The notes beneath the pieces were generated by a model. It was not told the DNA's origin. It did not search any database and saw nothing but the letters and a program-made list of their open reading frames with translations. The position numbers and the translations under genes are program-made. Shown one piece after another: positions 1 to 6,778 of a DNA stretch of 12,618 nucleotides. Within the stretch, counting starts at the first letter, position 1, and the number at the start of each line of letters is the position of its first letter. Origin of the DNA: DASQJL01 sp035689165 (GTDB lineage: Bacteria > Eisenbacteria > RBG-16-71-46 > SZUA-252); the NCBI GenBank assembly GCA_035689165.1, contig DASSLZ010000354.1:1-12618 (forward strand). The letters run 5' to 3'.

Positions 1-11
1 CGGTGCGTCGT

Positions 12-1487
12 TCAGGATTTGGAAGGCGGGAACGTCGCCTGGGAAAGCACCTGTCCGTCCATGAAGGTGATCACCTTTCCCTTGCTCCAGTAGAACCAGC
101 TCTCCAGGGCCTTGTCCCCATCCTGGAACGTGCGCACCTCCTCGGGATACCCGTCCGAGGTGACCGTCTTCTTGAGCTGGTGCTTGGGGCCAAGACGCAT
201 ATCGGCAGAATCGACCCATTTCTTGAGGTCGCTTCCGGTCCGCGCCTTGCCCTCGCTAAGCGCCTTGTAGATCGAGTATTCGGCGACCGATTCGGACTGC
301 TTGTTCAGCTTGTTCAAGGAGTAGAAGAGGAATTGGTGCACGGAGGCGTCCTTGGGATCGATGGCGAGAGCACGCTTCAGATCGCTGACGGCGCCGTTGA
401 AATCGCCGGCCTGGAACTTGGTCTGGCCGGACAGCGAGAGGAGATCCTTGCTGTTCGGGAACTCGGCCGTCGCCTCGTCCAGCGACTTGGCCGCGTCGGC
501 GTACCGCGTCTGGTTCGCGAGGATCACCGAAGTGTTGTAGTAGGCGTTCTCGCGCATCGAGGCCGTGGCGGAATCCTTCGGCGCGTCGCGGAGCAGCTCC
601 CGATACGCGACCACCGTGCTGTCCAGGGCCGCCTTGCGATTCGGGTCCTTCTCGTCCAGCTCTCTCGACCAGTTGAAATTGGCTTCGGCGATCCGCGCTT
701 CGTACGTCAGCTTGCTGGCCGGGTCGTCCTCGATGGCTTTGTGGTAGGCCACGATCGCCTCGCTCCACTTGCCCGCCTTGAAGAGCCGGTTGGCGCGTCC
801 CACCGCCGCGGCGCGCAGGTTGCGGCTGAGCTTCTCGTCGTTGGGCGCGAGCTTCAGTCCCGCCTTGGCCGCATCCATGGCGTCGTCGGTGTGGCCCATG
901 ATCTCGTACACGTAGGAGAGGTTCTTGTACGCGTCCACCGCGGTCGGATCCATGAGCGTGGCGAGGCGGAAATAGTAGGCGGCCTCCTCGACCTTGGAAT
1001 CGCCCTCGTACTTGCCGAAGACGGTCGTGTCGGTGATGGCGACCTCGGGCGGCGCCGGCGCGATGAAGAGCCGCTTCGCGCCCTCCTGCTCTTCGGTTTC
1101 CGCCACCGTGCCGGCGCCCGACATGGCCTTCACCCCGCTGTTGTAGAGGCGGGACATGTAGGCCATCTGGTTGTTTCGCAGGTCCGCGGCCTTCTTCTCG
1201 TCCTTCTTCGCGGTCGCCGCCTGGATTCCCATCTGGAAGGCGGCGCCTGAGGCGGCGTACTGCCCGAGCTCGGCCCTCGCGATGCCAAGGAGGGAGTAGA
1301 CCTGGAGGTTCTGCGGCTCCTGCTTCCGGGCGCACTCGAGCTGCGATGCCGCCTTGTCCCACACCTTCTGCTGTACGTACACCTTGCCGCTGGTGAAGCA
1401 GATGCCGGCGAGCGCGGGGACAGCCCCGGCGGCAACCAGGCCGGAGACGAGGAGCGCGGCAAGCGCGCGCGAGCGGATTCGAAGCAT
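12..1487 (-). CDS. Exported tetratricopeptide-repeat (TPR) protein of unknown role
   Basis: The product is 491 residues from the ATG at 1487. Residues 1-27 look like a Sec signal peptide: basic RIRSR, a hydrophobic core, then a PALA cleavage site. The mature protein is therefore periplasmic or outer-membrane associated. Helical TPR-like repeats are visible at about 29-92, 167-256 and 315-378, with typical patterns such as GDFNGAVSDLKRALAIDP. Residues about 440-485 form a different, aromatic-rich, probably beta-structured tail (EVRTFQDGD, SWFYWSKGK). Two cysteines (C30, C52) lie just after the signal peptide. A GTG 12 bases upstream is in frame, but it falls inside the GGAGG ribosome binding site of the ATG, so I prefer the ATG. 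TPR proteins generally scaffold protein complexes; no specific partner can be read here. The gene stands alone downstream of priA with its own putative promoter. The existence of the gene is very likely; its function is unknown. Confidence 0.88.
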   Translation of the reverse strand: MLRIRSRALAALLVSGLVAAGAVPALAGICFTSGKVYVQQKVWDKAASQLECARKQEPQNLQVYSLLGIARAELGQYAASGAAFQMGIQAATAKKDEKKAADLRNNQMAYMSRLYNSGVKAMSGAGTVAETEEQEGAKRLFIAPAPPEVAITDTTVFGKYEGDSKVEEAAYYFRLATLMDPTAVDAYKNLSYVYEIMGHTDDAMDAAKAGLKLAPNDEKLSRNLRAAAVGRANRLFKAGKWSEAIVAYHKAIEDDPASKLTYEARIAEANFNWSRELDEKDPNRKAALDSTVVAYRELLRDAPKDSATASMRENAYYNTSVILANQTRYADAAKSLDEATAEFPNSKDLLSLSGQTKFQAGDFNGAVSDLKRALAIDPKDASVHQFLFYSLNKLNKQSESVAEYSIYKALSEGKARTGSDLKKWVDSADMRLGPKHQLKKTVTSDGYPEEVRTFQDGDKALESWFYWSKGKVITFMDGQVLSQATFPPSKS

Positions 1488-1492
1488 CGATT

Positions 1493-1497
1493 CCTCC
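1493..1497 (-). promoter_or_regulatory. Ribosome binding site deciding the TPR-protein start
   Basis: GGAGG sits 5 nt before the ATG at 1487. The alternative GTG at 1499 overlaps this element and has no Shine-Dalgarno of its own, so the shorter form is chosen. Confidence 0.6.
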
Positions 1498-1503
1498 ACG
1501 ATA

Positions 1504-1516
1504 GAAGACGGTCTTC
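1504..1516. repeat. Short perfect inverted repeat in the TPR gene leader
   Basis: GAAGAC and GTCTTC are separated by one base and lie 17 nt upstream of the chosen ATG, inside the predicted 5' untranslated leader. This could be an operator half-site pair or a small hairpin near the ribosome binding site. It is too short to be certain it is more than chance. Confidence 0.3.
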
Positions 1517-1576
1517 CCGGGGGCCGTACGATCGTTAATACCCGGAGATGGGGTGTCCCGTTCCGGCGGTATCACG

Positions 1577-1604
1577 ATTGAATCACAGCGGCGCGCCGTG
1601 TCAA
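1577..1604 (-). promoter_or_regulatory. Putative sigma-70-type promoter for the TPR gene
   Basis: On the minus strand a perfect -35 TTGACA (1599-1604) is followed after 16 nt by TTCAAT (1577-1582), which matches 4 of 6 positions of TATAAT. Transcription would start near 1570, leaving a leader of about 80 nt. The element lies in the 178-base gap between priA and the TPR gene. The spacer contains the palindrome CGGCGCGCCG. Confidence 0.5.
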
Positions 1605-1650
1605 GCCCCGTTCAGGCCGCCGCCAGGCGTCGGAGCCAGCCCACAACCAA

Positions 1651-1667
1651 AAGCGAATGAATCGCTT
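1651..1667 (-). terminator. Weak hairpin at the end of priA, possible terminator
   Basis: Minus-strand AAGCGA, loop TTCAT, then TCGCTT form a perfect 6-bp stem that begins within the priA stop codon. It is followed by TTGGTT, a poor U tract. It is placed where a terminator is expected, between priA and a promoter for the next gene, but it is short and could be inefficient. Confidence 0.4.
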
Positions 1668-3675
1668 ACAGCAGTTGATGGGGGTCCACGTCCACGGCCA
1701 GCCGGAGCCCTGGAAGCCGCTCGGTCCTGAGCTTCGGAAGAACCTCCTCCAGGACCGACCGGAGCGCCGGCCGGGAGTTGCCGCGGACCAGGACGTGCCA
1801 CCGCTCCCGTCCCACCAGGCGCGCGAGCGGCTTGGGGGCCGGTCCCAGGATCTCCAGCGCGTCGGCCCCCTTCGCGCGCGCGAAGAGCTGCTTCACGCGC
1901 ATCCCTCCTTTATAGACGCGCTCCGCCCCCTTGCCCGAGACCTCGACTTCGACGAGGTGGCCGAAGGGAGGGTAGGAGAGCTCGCGTCGCTCGCGCGCCT
2001 CGCGCGCATAGAAGATCTCGAAGTCCTGCGCCGCGGCCGCGCGCAGCGCGGGATGCTCGGGGTCGTACGACTGCATGATCACCTCGCCGGGCTGATCGCC
2101 GCGCCCCGCGCGCCCGGCGACCTGGGTCAGGAGCTGGAACGTACGCTCCGCCGCGCGGAAATCGGGGAGGTAGAGCTGCAGGTCGGCGACGATGACCCCC
2201 ACGAGCGTCACGCCGGGGAAATCGAATCCCTTGGTCACCATCTGCGTGCCCAGGAGGAAATCGACCTGCCGCGCGCGGAATGCGCGCAGGATCGCCGCGG
2301 CCGACCCGCGCCGGCGCACCGCGTCCAGGTCGAGACGCGCGATCCGCGCTTCCGGGAAGAGCCGCGCCACCTCGCGCTCGATCTTCTGAATCCCGACGCC
2401 TCCGAACCAGAGGTCGGCGGCGCCGCAGGACGGGCAGGCGGAGGCCAGCCGGCGCGACGCGTTGCAGTAGTGGCAGCGCAGGATCGAGTCCTCCGCGTGC
2501 ACCGTCAGCGGCACGTCGCAGTGCTCGCACCGGGCCACCTGGCCGCAGCCGCGACACTGGAGATAGGTCGAGTGGCCGCGCCGGTTCAGGAAAAGGATTC
2601 CCTGCTCCTTCCGCTCCAGGGTTCGCGCCATCGCTTCCAGGAGGGGCGGCGTGAGGTGCTTGGAGGAAGGCCCGTCGAGGGAGCGGACGCGATGCCGGAG
2701 ATCGGCCAGGCGCACCGTCGCGAGCGGCCGCCCGTCGACCCGGTGCGGCAGGCGGAGCAGCGTGCAGTCGCCGCGCGAGGCGCGCGCGTAGCTCTCGAGG
2801 CTGGGGGTCGCGGAGGCGAGCACCGCGGTGATCGGAAGCCGCTGCGCCCGCACCAGCGCCACGTCGCGCGCGTGGTAGCGCGGCGCCTCGTCCTGCTTGT
2901 AGGCCCCGTCCTGTTCCTCGTCCACGACGATCAGGCGGAGGCGCGGCATCGGGAGGAACACCGCCGAGCGCGTTCCCACCACCACGTCCAGCTCGCCCGC
3001 GGCCGCGCTCCGCCAGACGTCCACGCGCTCGCGCGGGCGGAGGTCGCTGTGGTAGAGCGCCACGCGAACGCCCGCGCGCCGGAAGGCGTCGGCCGCCTGC
3101 GGCGCGAGCGCGATCTCGGGCACGAGCGCGAGGGCCTGCCCCCCGGCGCGAATCGCGGCGAGGGCGGCGTGGAGATAGACCGCGGTCTTGCCGCTTCCCG
3201 TGACGCCGTAGAGGAGGAACGCGCGGAATTCCTTCGCGGCGACCGAGGCCTCCAGGGCCTCGAGCGCCGCGCGCTGCTCCTGGTTCAGCGCGTCCCGCGA
3301 TGGAGGCGGTCCGCCGTGCGCCGCGTCGTCGGCGTCGTCCGGCGCGCGCGGCGCGCGGCGCCGGAGCGCGGTGAGGGCGGGGGCCGCGGCCGCGAGCGTC
3401 TCGCCCAGGCCGGCGGCGTAGTAGTCGGCCACCCAGCGGCAGAGCGCGAGGATCTCCGGCGTGAGGATGAGGCGCGGTTCGGGAATGCCCAGGAGGGGGC
3501 GGACGGCGACGCCGGGCGGCGCTTCGGCCACCTCTTCGAGGACCGTCCCCCACAGGCGCCGGCGGCCGAGCGGAACCAGAACGCGCAGCCCCGGCTCCGG
3601 CGGCTCGCCGTCGGGAAGGGCGTAGACGTAGGTGTCGTTCTTGGGAATGGGGACGGCGACCCGCACGAGACGCAT
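1666..3675 (-). CDS. priA: Primosomal protein N', replication restart helicase PriA
   Basis: PriA is a superfamily 2 3'-5' DNA helicase that recognises stalled or repaired forks and reloads the replicative helicase in the cytoplasm. The 669-residue product carries the N-terminal DNA-binding start (VAVPIPKNDTYVYALP). Walker A is GVTGSGKT at 157-164 and motif II is DEEQ at 252-255. SATPS follows at 288-292. Eight cysteines that bind two zincs lie at 374, 377, 383, 386, 401, 404, 414 and 417, and GRAGR is at 521-525. E. coli PriA is 732 residues, so this is full-length though compact. A low-complexity Ala/Pro/Asp linker (about 105-127) joins the DNA-binding and helicase parts. Motif II reads DEEQ where PriA usually has DEEH. 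The ATG at 3675 fits the family N terminus, although no clear Shine-Dalgarno precedes it. The gene is separated from the upstream response regulator by 79 bases and a GC-rich hairpin, so it is probably transcribed separately. Confidence 0.97.
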   Translation of the reverse strand: MRLVRVAVPIPKNDTYVYALPDGEPPEPGLRVLVPLGRRRLWGTVLEEVAEAPPGVAVRPLLGIPEPRLILTPEILALCRWVADYYAAGLGETLAAAAPALTALRRRAPRAPDDADDAAHGGPPPSRDALNQEQRAALEALEASVAAKEFRAFLLYGVTGSGKTAVYLHAALAAIRAGGQALALVPEIALAPQAADAFRRAGVRVALYHSDLRPRERVDVWRSAAAGELDVVVGTRSAVFLPMPRLRLIVVDEEQDGAYKQDEAPRYHARDVALVRAQRLPITAVLASATPSLESYARASRGDCTLLRLPHRVDGRPLATVRLADLRHRVRSLDGPSSKHLTPPLLEAMARTLERKEQGILFLNRRGHSTYLQCRGCGQVARCEHCDVPLTVHAEDSILRCHYCNASRRLASACPSCGAADLWFGGVGIQKIEREVARLFPEARIARLDLDAVRRRGSAAAILRAFRARQVDFLLGTQMVTKGFDFPGVTLVGVIVADLQLYLPDFRAAERTFQLLTQVAGRAGRGDQPGEVIMQSYDPEHPALRAAAAQDFEIFYAREARERRELSYPPFGHLVEVEVSGKGAERVYKGGMRVKQLFARAKGADALEILGPAPKPLARLVGRERWHVLVRGNSRPALRSVLEEVLPKLRTERLPGLRLAVDVDPHQLL

Positions 3676-3730
3676 CGCGGGCGGATGGTACCACTCGCGC
3701 GGCGGCTCGCGGGCACGGCGGATGGGGCCG

Positions 3731-3752
3731 CCGGCGCGCGAAGCGCGGCCGG
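3731..3752 (-). terminator. GC-rich hairpin after the CheY gene, possible terminator
   Basis: On the minus strand CCGG, a bulged C, then CGCGC pair with GCGCG and CCGG across a TTC loop, giving 9 base pairs with one bulge. It starts 3 bases after the response-regulator stop codon. No U tract follows, so it may be a Rho-dependent or pausing structure rather than a classic intrinsic terminator. Confidence 0.35.
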
Positions 3753-3754
3753 GA

Positions 3755-4156
3755 CTACGCGCTCGAGGCGGGGCGCTCCGAGATCGCCTGGCCCAGGAGC
3801 TGGTTGATGCGCTCGACCAGCTTCCGCGGGCTGAACGGTTTCGTGATGTAGTCGTCGGCGCCGACGTCGAAGCCCATCTTCTGGTCGACGTTCCGGCCCT
3901 TCGCGGAGAGGAGGATGACGGGCACGTTCTTGGTGGCCGGATTCGATTTCACCGCGCGGCAGACTTCATAGCCGTCCAGCTTCGGCATCATGATGTCGAG
4001 CACGATGAGATCGGGCTTCTCGGAAGCGACGCGCTCCAGCGCCTGCTCCCCGTCGAGCGCCGTGACCACTTCGTAGCCTTCCATCCCGAGACTGAAGTCC
4101 AGGATGTGGACGATGTAGATCTCGTCGTCGACCACCAGGATCTTGCCTTTCGACAT
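3755..4156 (-). CDS. Stand-alone response regulator receiver (CheY-like)
   Basis: The product is 133 residues and consists only of a phospho-acceptor receiver domain. Visible active-site residues are the acidic pair D10-D11 (VVDDE), phospho-acceptor D54 (VLDIMMP), S84 and K106 (ITKPF). No output domain follows, so it must act by protein contact or as a phosphate shuttle or sink. It lies 45 bases downstream of the second kinase/HD-GYP gene, and is the obvious candidate to accept phosphate from one of the two kinases. The start is the ATG at 4156, with AGGAGG 8 nt upstream. An in-frame GTG at 4165 directly abuts that element and is rejected. A sigma-28-like promoter candidate lies just upstream. 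The function in the circuit is inferred; the family assignment is secure. Confidence 0.93.
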   Translation of the reverse strand: MSKGKILVVDDEIYIVHILDFSLGMEGYEVVTALDGEQALERVASEKPDLIVLDIMMPKLDGYEVCRAVKSNPATKNVPVILLSAKGRNVDQKMGFDVGADDYITKPFSPRKLVERINQLLGQAISERPASSA

Positions 4157-4164
4157 CCGACTCA

Positions 4165-4170
4165 CCTCCT
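4165..4170 (-). promoter_or_regulatory. Strong ribosome binding site deciding the CheY start
   Basis: AGGAGG (extended as GGGAGGAGGTGA) is placed 8 nt before the ATG at 4156. This supports the ATG over the in-frame GTG at 4165. Confidence 0.7.
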
Positions 4171-4190
4171 CCCAGACCGTTCTAGGGTGT

Positions 4191-4218
4191 CTATCGGCGG
4201 CTCATGCGGCTTCTGGAG
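4191..4218 (-). promoter_or_regulatory. Candidate sigma-28 (FliA-type) promoter before the CheY gene
   Basis: Minus-strand CTCCAG (4213-4218), a 14-nt spacer and GCCGATAG (4191-4198) resemble the FliA consensus (TAAA or TCAA, about 15 nt, GCCGATAA). The -10 matches 7 of 8 positions; the -35 has a mismatch relative to CTCAAG. The element spans the stop codon of the upstream kinase gene and would give a leader of about 30 nt. The CheY gene could thus be expressed both by read-through and from its own promoter. Motif evidence only. Confidence 0.4.
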
Positions 4219-6778
4219 CGTGAAACGCTTTCGTATCCTCCTGGGCGCCTGCCGTTTGCACGAATGCCTCCACGACCTTGGGATCGAACTGCGATCCCGC
4301 GCAGCGCCGCAGCTCCGCGATGGCGTCGTCGTGGGACATGGCCTGGCGGTAGGGACGTCCCAGGGTCATCGATTCGTAGGCGTCGAGCACCGCGATGATC
4401 CGCGCCCCGATCGGAATCTGTTCCCCCTTGAGTCCGCGCGGGTAGCCGCGCCCATCCAGGCGCTCGTGGTGCGCCATGATCAGCTCGGCCGCCCGGCTCT
4501 CGAACTCGATCGGCCGCACGATCTCCACCGTGCGCGCGGGGTGTTTCTCCACCTGCGCCCATGTCTCGGCGTCCAGCTGCCCCGGCTCGTGGAGTACCGG
4601 CGAGGGGATCTGCGCCATGCCGATGTCGTGGATGCTCGCCACGTAGGCCAGCACCCGCAGGTCGTCCTCGGAGAGTCCCAGGCGGCGCCCGATCGCCGCG
4701 GCGCGCGTCGCCATGGAGCCCGCCGTCAGCTTGAGCCGCGCGCGCCGGGCGTTGTCGATGATGGCCGCCATGGCACGGGCCGCCTCCTCGGCGCGGTCCG
4801 ACGAGCTGTCCACCGCCTCGGCATGCTCCCAGGCCCGTGCCGCGCGGTCGGCCAGCGACGTGAGCAGCGCCTGGTCGTCCTCGGTGAACGGCGTGCAGGA
4901 GATCTTGTTGTTGATGTTGATCACGCCCACGACGCGCCCTTCGGCCTTGATCGGCACCGAAAGGCACGACTTGGTCTCGTACTGGTGGCTGTTCCGCCGC
5001 GTGAAGCGCGGATCCTCCTCCACGTCGGTCACGAGGAGGGGAACGCCGTGCTTGGCGACCCAGCCGGCGATGGAGTCCCCCATCTTGAGCCGCGTCCCCG
5101 CGACGACCTCTTCGCGGAGGCCGCGCGCCGCCTTGATGTAGAGCTCCTCGCGCTCCTCGTCCACCAGCATCAGCGAGGCGATCCGCGCGTGCATCACCTC
5201 GGCGATCATCTCCACCGTGAGGCGCGTGAGGTGGTCGGAGGCGGTGCGTCCCGAGTCCCACCCCGCGTGCGTGATCACGCCCGCGTCGCCCGGCGTCGCC
5301 GGGAGGGTGACCGTGAAGCTCGAGCCCTTCCCCGGCTCGCTCTCGGCGTGGATCTCGCCTCCATGCCACTCCACGATGCTCCGCGCGATCGAGAGCCCCA
5401 GCCCCACGCCCGGATGCTCGCGGGAGAGCGACCCGTCGATCTGGTAGAACTTGTCGAAGATCTTGTCCAGCTCCTCGCGCGGGATCCCGATGCCGGTGTC
5501 CTCGACCCGGATGCGCGCGACCCTTCCTTCGCCGAAGACCCGGATCCGCACCTTGCCGCCGCGCTCGGTGAACTTGATCGCGTTCTGCCCCAGGTTGAGC
5601 AGGATGCGCCGCACCAGGCTGCGGTCGGCCTCCACCACCACCTCGCGCGAGGGCGCCTCCACGTCCACGTCGACCCCGTCCTCCAGCGCCATCTCGTGGA
5701 GCAGCCCGGCCGACTCCTCCGCCACCTCGACCAGGTTGAACGGCTCGCGATGCATGCGGAAGCGCCCCGACTCCAGCTGCGAGAGCTCGAGGATCGATTC
5801 GATGAGCCGCTTCAGCTTCTGGCTCTGCTCGTGGATCACGCCCAGGAATTCCCGCTGCATGCCGACGTTCGGGGTGCCCACGTTCTCGAGGAGCGCCTCG
5901 GCATAGGAGAGGATGTGGGTCAGCGGCGTGCGCAGCTCGTGGCTCACGATCGACACGAAGGAGCTCTTGAGATCGTTCAGCTCCTCGGCGCGCTCGGTAG
6001 CCTCCTCCAGCTGGCGCATGCTCTCGTGCAGGCGCTCGTACAGCTCCGAGTTCTGGAGCGCGACCACGGCGTGGGTGGCGAGGATTTCCAGGGTCTCGAC
6101 GATCTCCTTGCTCGGGCGACGCCGGTCCACGGGGTCGTCCACGGAGAGATAGCCGATCACGGTGCCGTCCTTGGTGCGGAGCGGAACGAAGAGCACGTCC
6201 TGCGCGTTCCACTCCCCCGCTTTCCGCTCGCCGAGGTCGGGCGTGAACCCGTCCTCGTCGCGCTCGCCCCAGAACTTCGCCTCATGGCCAATGAAGAAGG
6301 AGCGCCCGATCCGGAACTTGTCTTGCAACCAGCTCTCGAACTGCGCGCGCGGGACCGGCTTCTGCTCCAGCTTCATCACGGCCTCGCGGTCGAGACCCGC
6401 GAAGGCCCGCGCCTCGAAGCAGTCGCCGCGCGGGTTCAGAACGCGGAGCAGGACGATCTTGAATCCCGCCGCGTCGGCGACGGCGTGGACGATCTCGTGG
6501 AGCACCTTGTCGAGCGTCAGGTTGGAATTGATGCTCGTCGCGATCTCGAGCACCTTCTTGAGCCGCGCCGCGCGCTTCCGGCTGGAGAGGAGCTCGTTCC
6601 GGTAGAGCGTGGCCATGTCGTCGGCGGCGCGCGTCAGCTGCTCGTTCCGCGCGAGCGCCGACTCGTAGGACGCGCGGGCCTCTTTGAGCTCGCGACGGAG
6701 GGAGCGGCGGCGCCCGAGCGCCTCGAAGAGGAGGAGGGCGGTGGCCGCGAGAGCCCAGAGCAGCTCAACCGAGCGCAT
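4202..6778 (-). CDS. Membrane-anchored GAF / histidine kinase / GAF / HD-GYP hybrid protein
   Basis: The product is 858 residues. In order: one N-terminal membrane helix (about 5-20) followed by Arg residues, a coiled coil (about 24-70), GAF domain 1 (about 75-245), and a HisKA dimerisation domain with H280 in SHELRTP. An HATPase_c domain follows, with N399 in QNAIKF, DTGIGIP 427-433 and GVGLGLS 457-463. GAF domain 2 is at about 516-650 and a C-terminal HD-GYP domain at about 665-840. HD-GYP domains usually hydrolyse cyclic di-GMP. Here H717-D718, H746, HH 770-771, GRGYP and D799 remain, but the usual HDIGK is HDIGM (M721), and the His of the upstream HSxR motif is absent (GSMATR region). It should autophosphorylate on H280 in response to GAF-sensed ligands. 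There is no fused receiver; the flanking CheY and receiver-GGDEF proteins are likely partners. The start ATG has GGAGG 4 nt upstream and overlaps the preceding gene by 14 nt. It is a paralogue of the next gene upstream. Domains are secure; enzymatic activity of HD-GYP is uncertain. Confidence 0.94.
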   Translation of the reverse strand: MRSVELLWALAATALLLFEALGRRRSLRRELKEARASYESALARNEQLTRAADDMATLYRNELLSSRKRAARLKKVLEIATSINSNLTLDKVLHEIVHAVADAAGFKIVLLRVLNPRGDCFEARAFAGLDREAVMKLEQKPVPRAQFESWLQDKFRIGRSFFIGHEAKFWGERDEDGFTPDLGERKAGEWNAQDVLFVPLRTKDGTVIGYLSVDDPVDRRRPSKEIVETLEILATHAVVALQNSELYERLHESMRQLEEATERAEELNDLKSSFVSIVSHELRTPLTHILSYAEALLENVGTPNVGMQREFLGVIHEQSQKLKRLIESILELSQLESGRFRMHREPFNLVEVAEESAGLLHEMALEDGVDVDVEAPSREVVVEADRSLVRRILLNLGQNAIKFTERGGKVRIRVFGEGRVARIRVEDTGIGIPREELDKIFDKFYQIDGSLSREHPGVGLGLSIARSIVEWHGGEIHAESEPGKGSSFTVTLPATPGDAGVITHAGWDSGRTASDHLTRLTVEMIAEVMHARIASLMLVDEEREELYIKAARGLREEVVAGTRLKMGDSIAGWVAKHGVPLLVTDVEEDPRFTRRNSHQYETKSCLSVPIKAEGRVVGVININNKISCTPFTEDDQALLTSLADRAARAWEHAEAVDSSSDRAEEAARAMAAIIDNARRARLKLTAGSMATRAAAIGRRLGLSEDDLRVLAYVASIHDIGMAQIPSPVLHEPGQLDAETWAQVEKHPARTVEIVRPIEFESRAAELIMAHHERLDGRGYPRGLKGEQIPIGARIIAVLDAYESMTLGRPYRQAMSHDDAIAELRRCAGSQFDPKVVEAFVQTAGAQEDTKAFHAPEAA

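Noticed and set aside
1657..3807. A 716-codon plus-strand open frame opposite priA
   Set aside because: Same antisense artefact; the minus strand encodes all PriA motifs, and the plus-strand product is Arg/Ala-rich with no motif or convincing start.
4157..4165. GTG start giving a 136-residue CheY
   Set aside because: The GTG directly abuts the ribosome binding site that serves the ATG at 4156 at proper spacing.
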